Positions 44,294 to 55,073 of a stretch of DNA of 64,000 nucleotides are shown here, piece after piece. The stretch is taken from positions 29,274,305 to 29,338,304 of the forward strand of contig OY855908.1 in the NCBI GenBank assembly GCA_963693305.1. Reading direction: 5' to 3'. Under the pieces are notes generated by a model that was not told the origin of the DNA, did not search any database, and saw nothing but the letters and a program-made list of their open reading frames with translations. Numbering within the stretch: position 1 is the stretch's first letter; each line of letters starts with the position of its first letter. The position numbers were made by a program, and so were the translations under genes. The stretch is from Meandrina meandrites. Lineage: Eukaryota; Cnidaria; Anthozoa; Scleractinia; Meandrinidae.

Positions 44294-46768
44294 AGCGGAG
44301 CTCCGGCGCGCGAAGCGCGCCAGCGGAGCACCATGGGTAAGGAATTTTGGTAACCTATCGATGCAAGAAATTTTGGTTTTGACGTCAGCGTACGCCCGTC
44401 CGCCCGCCCGCGCGTACAGACTCTCGGGGAGGGGGAGTGGAGTCCTAAGGCAGCCCGACCGGGGGTGGAGGGAGGAGAATAGGCTGTGGGAGATCGGGTG
44501 CAGATGAATGCCATCTCTACGGTACATCTCTACTTAGTATTACCTAAATATTGAAGCACTGTCTTCGGTTCCTGCGTGCTCAGAGCCGGTCAAGTTGACT
44601 GAAGTGACGGATAAAAGACTGTTAAAAGCTACACCGAAAGGAAGAAAGATATTGATCTTCGCTGATAATTCAAATCATGTATATGTCCGTGGTGTGAGAT
44701 TATTACGAATGATTGGACGAAACTACCGTTTTCGTTGCTTCGTCTCCGATGTTATTTGGCTGGTTTGAAAGCTTTGCCATGCAGAATTTCCAAGATTTCT
44801 CAAAATATGAGGAAAACGTGAAACGTAAGTGTGCACATTTTGTTATGAGAATCTGTTTTTCTTCATTTATGAGCGAATTCGATGTTGTGTCGGTTTTCAG
44901 ATCTTCCCGTCAATTGTAAGCTTAAATTTCGTGAAAACGGCTGCTTTCAAACCTCTTAGCTTTAATCACTTTTGTGAACTTTTGCCTATTAAATGTTTCG
45001 TTTCAAATATTGTGTTTTTTAGTAGTGGAGTTAACTGTGAGGTTCATCGTTTGATTTTGAAAAGAATATTCAATTATTGAGCTACACGAATCAAAAACAT
45101 GATTTCGCGCGCTGCATCATAGGGAGCCCAAGCTCAAGTAATTATTCGAGTGAAGTTGTAAAACATGAATGAACTGCAAGTTAAAAGGTACCTTTTGTTC
45201 TTTATTGTTGTCCTGGTCTTTCTGTATCATCATAAGCGTAATAGCAGCGTAGTCCAGCGATTATGTCATACATCGTATGACGAATCAGTGACGAATGATC
45301 CGTAATAAAAAATGACAAGGGCACACTCGAGCAATGATAGCAAATTCAACAACGATGCAAAATTTCGCTTCAAAAAAGCTCCCCTCGCTCCAAAATTGCG
45401 CTCAAACTTGCCGAAAACAATGCCCCTTTTGGTCCATGTCCTTTACTTTGAACAGCAAGCCGACTGCTCTTAGAAAAAGATGCGCTGTCACACCTGGTGG
45501 GTACCAGCTGCGGACGAAAGATAATTTGTGAACTGACGAAATATTTCTGCATCTTTTTCTAAGAGCAGTCGGCTTGCTGTTCAAAGTAAAGGACATGGAC
45601 CAAAAGGGGCATTGTTTTCGGCAAGTTTGAGCGCAATTTTGGAGCGAGGGGAGCTTTTTTGAAGCGAAATTTTGCATCGTTGTTGAATTTGCTATCATTG
45701 CCCGAGTGTGCCCTTGTCATTTTTTATTACGGATCATTCGTCACTGATTCGTCATACGATGTATGACATAATCGCTGGACTACGCTGCTATTACGCTTAT
45801 GATGATACAGAAAGACCAGGACAACAATAAAGAACAAAAGGTACCTTTTAACTTGCAGTTCATTCATGTTTTACAACTTCACTCGAATAATTACTTGAGC
45901 TTGGGCTCCCTATGGCTGCATTTGCAGAAAAATCCCGCAAACAAATCAAAGCATAAAACGAGTAAACCTTCGGCAACGATACTTCACACCAACGATTAAA
46001 CGATTTATTATCCAACTGCTCTATTTCACTCGCTTGCATTTTTGTCATTTTGGTTAGTGTGTTGAAATCTCGTACGCGTGATAAATTTTTCTATTCGTAA
46101 ACGAGTATTTACGCCGGTTTTTATATTGCGAGTTGCCTGTGCTTGGGTGAGTGAGTTCAGACTTTTCCTAACGCACATTTGCCTGTTAGAAACGAAGGAA
46201 ATTCATTCACTTCTCTGCATAAAATTCTCTAGGATATTTAGCAATGTGTACGATAAAACATGCAGCGCAGTAATTATGCAACCAAGTCAAGATGGCAGTG
46301 AGATGGTTCAAAACTACATTGTAAGCTTATTAGACAGCGATCACCACTTCCTAAATCACAAACTGTCACAATTCTTACACAAAAAACTGCTTAAAAATGA
46401 CTTAAACCGGCTCCCAATGAATTTGCTGAGTTAGTTTTGCCGCTGTGATTTTCTTTGTTGTGGCGTGAGTTTATTTTGTTTAGCCGCGAGTTCACTTTGT
46501 TCAGTGCATTGAGTTGATGTTTTTGCCTTGAGTTGATCTCTTTGCCTTGACTGTTTTGAAGTAAATCAAAACAAATTTCTTCGCCTTCATCAAGGTCCTG
46601 ACCTTTTTACATTGAATAACCCTTAGAGTTATGAAAAGTCTTAACACTAAAATTTGATGTGTGCGCCTACGTGCGTGCGTGCACGAGGAACCCAATAAAG
46701 TGCAGCGACTCAAGCAAAAAAATAATAAATAGGAGCTCTGCTTTTAGGCCTGCCTAAATCTATATATT
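44294..46768 (+). mobile_element. 2.3-kb 'G' element, copy 3, with a nested foldback
   Basis: It starts AGCGGAGCTCCGGCGCGCG and ends near GGAGCTCTGCTTTTAGGCC. The intron sequence on either side matches the unbroken ZNF-a intron at about 6080-6100. A 796-bp foldback has inserted at 45119. Internal frames such as 44713-44919 are not recognised. Confidence 0.65.
45119..45914. mobile_element. 796-bp foldback element with ~365-bp near-identical arms
   Basis: The left arm (45119-45483) and right arm (45549-45914) are near-perfect inverted copies around a 65-base spacer. The ends are CATAGGGAGCCCAAGC and its complement. GCTGCAT is duplicated at 45112-45118 and 45915-45921, so this is a transposed element and not just a chance palindrome. 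The same short peptide (MIANSTTMQNFASKK) can be read from either arm as a mirror effect. No transposase is present. Confidence 0.9.
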
Positions 46769-47116
46769 AAGTTTTACTCTACTTTACATAGGTATTCGCT
46801 TTTTAACTTTCTTCATAAAAATTCAAGACTGTTTTCTTTTTATATCGCGAGGAGTTGACAAGTCTCTTTTTCAAACGTTCACAACAATTTCTACCTGGTT
46901 GTTTCATATATTATGAAAACAATGTATCAAGGATAGTTTTGCAATACAGCGAGTGTGTACCAGGGCTCCTTCCCCTTTCCTTGTTCTCTGCATGCATACA
47001 GGTTTTGACTGACCAACCCACCGGCTGATAACTGATACCAATTTTCTGCAATCATATCCTTAGGAATACTCAGAAGCATCCACTTTGACATCAGAGTTTA
47101 CTTAACTAACAACACC

Positions 47117-48280
47117 ATGCCTCGCCTGAAGGGTGCCAAATGTTACGCTCCTGCTAGCGATAACGAAAATGTTACTGGACATGAAGTGATAGGGAATATG
47201 CCAGTTTACAAGCATCGTGAACAAACACGTAGTGGTTTGAAGCGGTATGCATGCAAGTATTGTAAAAAGTGTTTTAACCGTTCAAAAGATCGCAAGAACC
47301 ATGAACGAATTCATACAGGAGAGAAGCCGTACACATGCAAGCACTGTAATAAGAGCTTTAGCAACTCGACGAATTGCAAGACTCACGAACGAACACATAC
47401 AGGGGAGAAGCCGTTTGCATGCAAGCATTGTTATAAGTGCTTTAGCACTTTGTCACATTGCAAGAGACATGAACCAGTACATACAGGAGAGAAGCCGTTT
47501 TCATGTAAGCATTGTAAAAAGAGCTTTAGAGATGTATCAGCCCGTAAGGCACATGAACGAACACATACAGGAGAGAAGCCGTTTTCATGCAAGCATTGTA
47601 ATAAGTGCTTTAGCACTTTGTCAAATTGCAAGAAACATGAACGAACACATACAGGAGAGAAGCCGTTTTCATGTAAACATTGTAATAAGTGCTTTAGCAA
47701 CTCGACGAATTGCAAGACACACGAACGAACACATACAGGAGTGAAGCCTTTCACATGCAAGCAGTGTAATAAGAGCTTTAGCCATTCGTCAAATTGCAAG
47801 ACTCACGAACGAACGCATACAGGAGAGAAGCCGTTTTCATGCAATCATTGTAATAAGTGCTTTAGCACTTTGTCATATTGCAAGACACACGAACGAACAC
47901 ATACAGGAGAGAAGCCGTTTTCATGCAAGCATTGTAATAATTGCTTTAGCAATTTGCCACACTGCAAGAGACATAAACGAACACACACGGGAGTGAAACC
48001 CTAAACATGCAAGCACAGTAATAAGAGCTTTAGTCAATCATACTGCAAGACCTATGAAAAGCGACATTTGCAAGGAAAGTCTTTAAAACAAGGACGACAC
48101 CTTCAAGAACCAACAGCAACTTCCTTTGGCAAAAAGTCCCGTATGTTGTCTTCTTTGACTGACGGAAATTCAAACCAAGTTGAAACCCTCACGTGTTGGA
48201 TTTGTCAGGAGGAATTTAGCAGTAAGGCTTGTATCGTTCAACATTACGATGATCATATGAGGAAGGTAATGCTTTCTTAA
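47117..48280 (+). pseudogene. ZNF-e: zinc-finger gene with premature stop before its last finger
   Basis: The first frame (47117-48004) gives 295 residues: leader 1-43 (ZNF-a type) and nine complete C2H2 fingers. It stops at TAA (48002-48004) right after a TGVKP linker. Reading on in the same frame gives the last finger and tail to 48280, but that finger has the second Cys changed to Ser (CKHS), a one-residue deletion and its first His changed to Tyr. The tail with CWIC and HYDDH is still readable and is of ZNF-d type (KSLKQGRH). Either the gene is decaying from its 3' end or a nine-finger tailless protein is made. Four lesions in one finger and none in the nine before it suggest the stop came first. 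Confidence 0.82.
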
Positions 48281-49522
48281 ATGCTATTTTAAACCACAGA
48301 GCCCGTCTGTCGATCTATCGGGTACGTGCGTTTGTCAATCTGTGGAGGAAAATGGGATTGTCTCCTGAGAACTTGAGTGTTAACCATTTACAAAAAAATT
48401 CGAAAATCTCGGTTGGGAAAATTTCCGTTCGGGAAGAGCGCGTTCCATTTGGTATCAAGTCTCGTCACGGTTCGTTGCAGGCATCTCTCTGTTCTTTGTC
48501 TGTTGCTAATTTCATTTCCCGCGAAAGATGTTGATGTTACATGAAATCATAGAGTTGTGATAACTTAGAATATGATAGTGAAATTAATATCCTTGCAGCT
48601 ACTGCAACTTTCATGAAACGCGATCTGCCCCGAAGATATTATAGCCTTTTTCGAATTCTCGTTACCAGCATATTCAAACGATGAATTTATACCTTGCTCA
48701 AAGAAAGCTTGGCTTCGGGCACAAATTCTAGCTACCATTTAGATACGTCGCACAATCGTTATGCAGTAAATCTTGTAGATCTGCTGCAAGTACGCGACAG
48801 ACAGAGCACTCGTATAAACCCTGAAAACCCGCCAGTGAAAAACTTGCAGAAACCTGACCCGCCATTTTAGTTGAAGCTTAGCAAGGAACCAAGAGAGGCC
48901 TGGCTTTGAAAAAGACCGCGAAAGGCTTGGGATGGGTGAGAATGCGACAAATCTTTAAAAGAAACACAAATTTCCATTGGGAAAGTTTCCACTGGGAAAA
49001 CAGCACTACCTTTTCAGCAATTCCGTTTATTTCGAAAATTTTCCATTGAAACGAACCGAAACATCGTGTTCAATTTGAATCCCAACCCTAATTGGCGGAA
49101 AGTTTTTGTAAATGGTAAACACCCCACAAGTCTATTCTTTTCTTCTTGGGTTAATTTCCACCTTTTGTCTCCTTTTTAAACATAATATTTCTGCGATTTT
49201 TTTTTTTTGCAGCTGCCATAAAAGCTGCCATGGTAAGCCGCTTGTTGATTTGTAGTATGAAATTATATTATTATGTGATAACCCATTTCTAGATTTGCTT
49301 TCCTCATTCTGTCATTTTCTGTGGCAAGGTTTTCTAGCTTATTTTGTAAACCTGCAAGTGTTGTGTTAATGTATTCTGTGTACAGTACAGTCACCGCGAG
49401 TGTATTTACTGTATTATTTTTAAATTTCGTGCGTTCCGGATACGTTTCATGTGTTTTATGTCCATGTGCTTAATGCTCAAAGTGCTTGCACTGTACAGAG
49501 AATATATGGTAGGGTGGACGAT
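48281..49522. repeat. 3' flank of ZNF-e, long form
   Basis: This matches 24736-26364 without the 467-bp MITE. It has about 250 bases (48600-48840) not seen in the ZNF-c flank. No gene is seen. Confidence 0.65.
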
Positions 49523-49872
49523 ATTAGGGACTTCTAGATTGGAGAACACAATCGAGTAAGAAGACGACTTTCAAATTTCAATTCAGTTACGTTCCCAGAG
49601 GCCTCACCTCTCCCTATTGCTGACCAGTTGAAAAGAGATTTGGTATGAGATTGGTGTCAAATGTGATAATCGAAAGCATAAGCACTAGGTGTAAACAGTC
49701 GTATTCGTACTCAATCTCGTGTTCGTGCTCCGATCTGAAGATCTCTATTGCTTCAGCCAGTGTTAGGATTTTATCCGCTGGTCTGAGGTTACCTAACCTC
49801 CTATGCAGACATTCCTTTGGCTCGTCACACACTCCACCGCAACGTTCGTCGAGGAGGAGTGCGTGACGAAGC
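49523..49872. repeat. R2 block, copy 5
   Basis: This is paralogous to 8965-9303, with the CTCGTCACACACTCC hairpin at about 49819-49876 and GAGTACGA arms. Confidence 0.65.
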
Positions 49873-51223
49873 AAAACTAGCAGACTGTTGAATCAGTCCG
49901 TTAGGAAAAGTGAATTGTTAGTTACTGAAATGTTGAGTTTATATTGAGTTCTTGTTTCATATGGCGACCTTTTATAGAGTGAAAGAGGTTTGTTACACCA
50001 GAAAGTGTTTCTAAAATTATTCTGTAATGTTACATGTTGCAGTTTGTCTATAATTTTGCCATACATACGGGAATCATGATGATTCTCCGTAAGTAAAACT
50101 AAAATAGTAACCGTTTATATAGGTGTTTTCTGTATTGTATATTTTCCGTTCAAAATTCCTAAGTTACAATTAATAAACCTACATATGCTTAAGTTGATTA
50201 CATGTCAGTTCCAATTGATGAAGGAGCTAGAAAATAGCATTCGAGGTTACTTTCCCCAAAGTCATTACTTATATGTAGCCTAGATAGTGACACTTAATTG
50301 AAAGCGAAAAATAAGGCAGATAATTAATCCTCCTTGAAATTTTCAAAACTGTCACAGTGTTAGAACTACGGTAAAACTGTCACCCTCGACATTATGGACA
50401 ATAAATTTGCTAAGATTAAAACAATTAAGACTGGCGTTACCAGTGATACATTTAACACTTAAAACGCTTGAACAGATCATGATCATATGTTCAATTTAAT
50501 TTCACGAATCTAACGTTGCGTTACAAATTACGTCTTTTTCATGTTCCAAACTCCCGTTACCATTGCTTTCAAACAATTAGCGGGCGAGAATTCTTTCAGT
50601 TGTTGAATTTAAAAAAAAATAGAACTCAATTATCCCTTCAAAGACTCAGTACCCAGGCGTCCTCGGCTCGGCTGAGTCTTTGAAGGGATAATTGAGTTCT
50701 ACTTTTTTTTTCTTGAGCGGTGACGTCGGCTTTGTGCGGTTTTCATATTTGATTGCTGTGCTAGGTCACGCGCGATGTTATTGATTTGCCTCGACATCTG
50801 TATTTATGCCAACGTGCTTATATTTTCAAATTGCGGTCTGATTGAATTAATTTAACTATTTGTGGCATGTAAGTTGAAAAAACTAAACGTTATCTCTCAG
50901 GAAATGCAGAATGATTACAATATGCTCCGTGTTGTTTGAACAGCCAGCTCTTAGTTTGTTGATCTCTAACATGAAAATGCCTATTACATTGTATTTTAAC
51001 TCAACTTAAGCTATCATGAATGGGCATCTCAAGCGTCTATAACGCGATATTATTGTCAAACTAATATATAACGTAAAAGGATTTATCTTTGAGTCTTACG
51101 AACAGTTGTCCGTTGTATTTCACTCAATATCAGGAATTTATTCATCAAGCTTGTTGGAAATGCAAAGTAAGTACATTCCAAAGTAACACTGTTGTTTACC
51201 TACATTTCGATCACTATCCTGAA
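49873..51223. repeat. R3 and A' flank after ZNF-e
   Basis: This is the array flank up to the insertion point of the 5.3-kb transposon. It includes the perfect hairpin at 50611-50710. Sister copies are 1-760, 12404-13250 and 38452-39720. No gene is seen. Confidence 0.75.
50611..50710. repeat. Near-perfect hairpin, second copy
   Basis: This is the same structure as 12781-12880: a ~37-bp stem around TACCCAGGCGTCCTCGGC. Confidence 0.8.
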
Positions 51224-51295
51224 TAGTTCTGCAATATGGTGTAAAAATTGTGCACTTTGGGGTAAAAGCACCAAATTTGGCATGGTGATAGTTTT

Positions 51296-51780
51296 TAAGT
51301 TGCTGAACAATACTAGCTATGGACTCCAGTCAGGGGGGGGGGGGAGATTTTGTACTTAGGGGGTGGGGTTGGGAGATTTTTAAAGAAATTACAGTAATTC
51401 AAGAAGAACGTATACATTTAAACCGCATTTTCCCTACGTGATAGTATTTACTTACTATTTAAGTTGCTAAGGAACATACACTATGGCACCCAGTCAGGGG
51501 GGGGGGGGGGTGATTTTGTACTTAGGGGCTGGGGTGAGGTGGGGCGATTTTTTTGTAATTCAGAAAAGGGTGTACAACTCAGCCGAATTTGCCATACGTG
51601 ATATTTCTTACGTACTTTCTATGTTGTTGAACAATATAATGATTGACCTCATCAAGGGGGGTGTACTTAGGGGGGATGGGGGTGGGGTGGTTGCAATCTT
51701 CAAAGCAAAACTGCTGCAAATTTACGGAAAAGGTGAGCCGAATTTGCCATATTATCGAGGCATAATGTCCCAATAAAAGC
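51296..51780. repeat. Subterminal direct repeats, three copies of ~160 bp, with poly-G runs
   Basis: Each unit has a run of about 10-13 G, then TTGTACTTAGGGG, GGGG-rich sequence, and a weakly conserved AATTTGCCATA and GTTGAACAATA. They begin at about 51300, 51463 and 51620. Confidence 0.65.
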
Positions 51781-52275
51781 AATCTGACTCCATTTAGATT
51801 TTCTTCACAAAGAGGGAGGCTCATCCTGCATGCAGGGAGGAGGGGGTAGGCCATACCTGTTTTGATCTTTTAAAAGTCTGCGAGCTTAATCCTCTCCCTC
51901 ACAATCTCCACCGCATTTACAAAGCGCAGTGCAGGACATACCAGCTTTCAAACATTTACATCGTTCTTTACAACCCTACTCAGGTTTGCACCCACACTTC
52001 ACCAGCTCCTGGCATACTTTTGATGCTTCAGGTAATGTGGCTCACTGAGGCTTCCATGCATCTGACTCGGATCGTGCCCATCCCCATTCACTTGGAGAAG
52101 GTAGCTCAGGATTAGGTACCATGCACTGTCCCCAGCAATGACCAGTTTGGTAGGCCACTCTCTTTGTGTGTTGTACTAATGCATCAGCAGTGGGGGGATG
52201 ATTTCTAGAGTTCTTCCTTTTTGAGCAAAAAGAACTTTCCTGGCATCACTGACTCCTTGGCACGGGCTTGTCCGG

Positions 52276-52878
52276 TCATACAAAACCACCATAAATCTTG
52301 CCAGCATTTAGAACATTTAGAATATCCTGCATGCTAGGCATTCTGCAAAGGTCTGTGAAAGCTGAAGTGGCTTCTTCCTCTCGGCCCTCCCACAGTGATC
52401 GTACAAAGAGTAGGATTGTCAGTTCAATCTTCAAGACCATTGACCAGTACTTAAATTGCGGACATGAGGAAGATTTGTAATCTTGCCACTGGTGGAACTC
52501 TAGCTTGGTATCACTCTCTGAGAGTCCCTCGACATACTCGTCATATGCTCTACACATTAAGATGTGGAGACTGCAAGCAGTAACTTGATGGGCATGTCTG
52601 GTTTTTGAGACATGGGAGGCTTTCAGGAATGAGTCAGCTGTTCCATATGATGCCACGTTGGCTTGCATTATCGCGCTCGTCCAACCGCTCCCGTCTAGGA
52701 AATCTCCCAGTGTTCTCCATGCTGTCATCTCAATGTGAAGTCCTCCAAGAACAACAACAAAATTCTTTTCGCCCTGTGTTTCTGGCATACATACATGAAC
52801 TTTATTTAAAACTCGAATTTCAGAGTAGCCTGAAAAGGCTAATATCTTCGAGAAAATAATGGTATAAAAGAAAAACAA
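52276..52878 (-). pseudogene. Longest open segment of the transposon gene (GLHIEM region)
   Basis: This 200-codon frame holds the best-preserved part: VCMPETQGEKNFVVVLGGLH, IEMTAWRTLGDFLDGSGW, then TADSFLKASHVSKTRHAHQV and LELTILLFVRSLWEG-like sequence. Its first ~20 residues come from unrelated AT-rich filler. After about 52330 the frame is wrong: the family text resumes one frame over as MVVLYDRTSPCQGVSDARKV. The jump from the WEGREEEA part to that text suggests a deletion of several hundred residues. Confidence 0.75.
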
Positions 52879-54452
52879 AATCTACTTACATTAAAAATCT
52901 ATTATATTAAAAATATTCAATACCATTAAAAATCTATTGCATTGAAAAATCTATTTACATTAAAAATCTATTAACATCAGTACATTAAAATGTTCAATAT
53001 ATCTTATGTCTAAAAGGAGACTTTTTTTTTTTGGCCATTGCCACTGGATCTTTTTAGCAATTGCATAAAGTGGCTAATCGCAAGTAATTACAGGAGTTTG
53101 CCCTGGATTAAGAAATTCTACCTACGACTTGACTGTGTTCTTTGCATGCAAAATCATAGCGACAGATTTTGCCTCTTCCTGAAACAGCGGCAGTAGACAA
53201 GAGATATCTGGTGGGACGTTTGTAACTGCTGCGGTTCAACGTGCATGGAATGCAGCCCAAGAGATGAAAATCTGTTGGATTTAATCTTGACCATTGTTGT
53301 CAAGAACATCTTTCACGTGCTTGAACCATCTATCCTCATCCAACAGATCTATAGTCAAATGGTTGATGTCATCTGCTTTCACTGTGGTACTTGGAAATGA
53401 AGGATCAGTTTTCCATCGTTGTACTAGGAGGCCTTCTGCGTATTGCTTGGGAAGAGGAGCAATGCTAAGGGAAGTAGGCTGATCAGGGGGCGGTTATACA
53501 ACGGCTCGTTCCTGGCCATGATTCTCTCTAGTCGGGTGTTGAAAAAGGGATATGGCTGTGCCATGTAATGAACCAGTTTCAGTAGTAGCACTAGGATTGT
53601 GGTCGATATTATTGACCGCGCTTGTAGTAAACAGTTGGATTTGATGGACAAACTGCTTTCTCTGTTTCAAATCGTGCTCCCCCTCTGTTTCCCATTTCAC
53701 TCGAAATCTCCAGGACTCTGTTATACGAGGTTGAAAGACCAAGGTCGCATAGATTGTCAATCAAGCCTTTTTTTTCTTGTCTCTGCATGCACCAGAAGGC
53801 CTAAATATGCTGGGAATGGAGTTTCGCGATCTTTTGAATGATAAGTACCTTGTCGATACCTTGGGAATCTTTGCGACGTCGAACAACTGAGTTAAATCGT
53901 ATCAACTGTGATACCGTTAGAGCAGCTTGGTTCTCTGCAATGTTGCTTGCCTGCGTCGTAATGCTTGCTCCTCCCATAATCATCTCAATTAAACTTCGTA
54001 ACGACTGAGGGACAGAGGTTTCTTGGCAGTTTGTCTCAAATGTGCCATGGAAATTGTGCTTTTGTCCATGTTGAGAAGGTCACGGCGTATAATGCTTGCC
54101 GATTTTGCAATCAACATTGCTTCGCTGTCGCCGTTTATTTCGATGGCTTTCTTCGGAACAGCTACCACGTCTTCACTAAAAGCAAGAAGAACATCACGGC
54201 CATCTTTATACAATGTTAACTCTGGATGGACAATGCTGAATGAGGCGCTCCTTAAGACGTGTGCTATGAACTCGCTGTGAATTGTTAACCCCCATCTGCT
54301 CTAGTCTTGTCGCATACATTTTAGATAACTCAGACAACTTGAACACTAGATTATCATCTGAATCACGTCGAAATTCTTCAAGGAAGGAAACAAGTTCTGC
54401 GAGAGCAATGCTTTGGCAAATGGAGTCATTATCAGTCGGTATGACACTTTAA

Positions 54453-55073
54453 GACGGAATCCACAAGGAAGTCGAGTAATATTTATTTAAGTTGGACAAA
54501 AATCGAGTACCAGGATAATTTAAATCCTATTGCGTTATTTTCTACCCTAAATAAAAGGTAAAGATGTAAGTAATTATCACTGATAACACCAACAACAATT
54601 TCTTATCAGAGTCTTAGAAAATTAATTTCAAAGTTCACAAGCTATAGGGAAATTCTCACGTGCAGCCATTTTGTAAAATCGTCTTTAAGCGATTCAGTGG
54701 AATTCAGTGAAATTTCAAAATTTGGTATCGGTGTTTGGTGTTGTTAGAAAAGATTTCTTTTGATAAGATATTTGAAGCAGTAACACAAAAGTTTGCAATA
54801 AGGTGTAAATAATTTTGGTACAACAATTTCTTATCAGAGCCTGAGAAAATGAAATTTAATGTTCACAAGCTATAGGCAAAAGCTCGCGTCTTTTAAGCGA
54901 TTTAGTGGAATTCAGCGGAACTTCGAGATTGGTTTTCGATGTTTGGTGTTGTTAGAAAAGATTTCTTTTGATAAGATATTCGAAGCAGTAACACAAAAAC
55001 TTGCAATAAGGTGTAAATAATTTTGGTACATAATTTTGTCCAACAACTACTCGAAGTCCAGGCGGATTCCGTC
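54453..55073. mobile_element. 621-bp TTAA-flanked MITE nested in the transposon gene
   Basis: TTAA lies on both sides (54449-54452 and 55074-55077). The inverted ends are GACGGAATCC followed by GTCGAGTA or TTCGAGTA. Inside are two direct repeats, 54593-54820 and 54821-55030 (CAACAATTTCTTATCAGAG each). The gene reads on from GDAMYHTQCLSKLY on one side to SICQSIALAELVSFLEEF on the other. Confidence 0.8.

Larger units (their letters stand above)
41035..47063 (+). other. Putative intron 1 of ZNF-e
   Basis: This is the longest intron (6.0 kb), with the acceptor CCTTAG at 47058-47063. It contains the nested MITE (about 41498-42182), the right half of the ATCGAT-rich element, the shared block (42412-43638), a SINE (43639-43845), and a 2.3-kb G element with a large foldback. 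The CT-run acceptor candidate of other units is lost here. Confidence 0.45.

Noticed and set aside
45334..45698. Two opposite frames with the same MIANSTTMQNFASKK peptide
   Set aside because: They are mirror images produced by the two arms of the foldback, not two genes.
49614..49874. 86-codon minus-strand frame in R2 (HALLLDERCGGV), recurring at 9060 and 36134
   Set aside because: The frame crosses a hairpin and inverted arms, differs in length between copies, is broken at 26387 and 38087, and matches nothing I know. It is probably a by-product of a conserved repeat.
52298..52859. Plus-strand frames opposite the transposon gene (52298-52480, 52605-52859)
   Set aside because: The minus strand carries the recognisable protein text; these are shadows.
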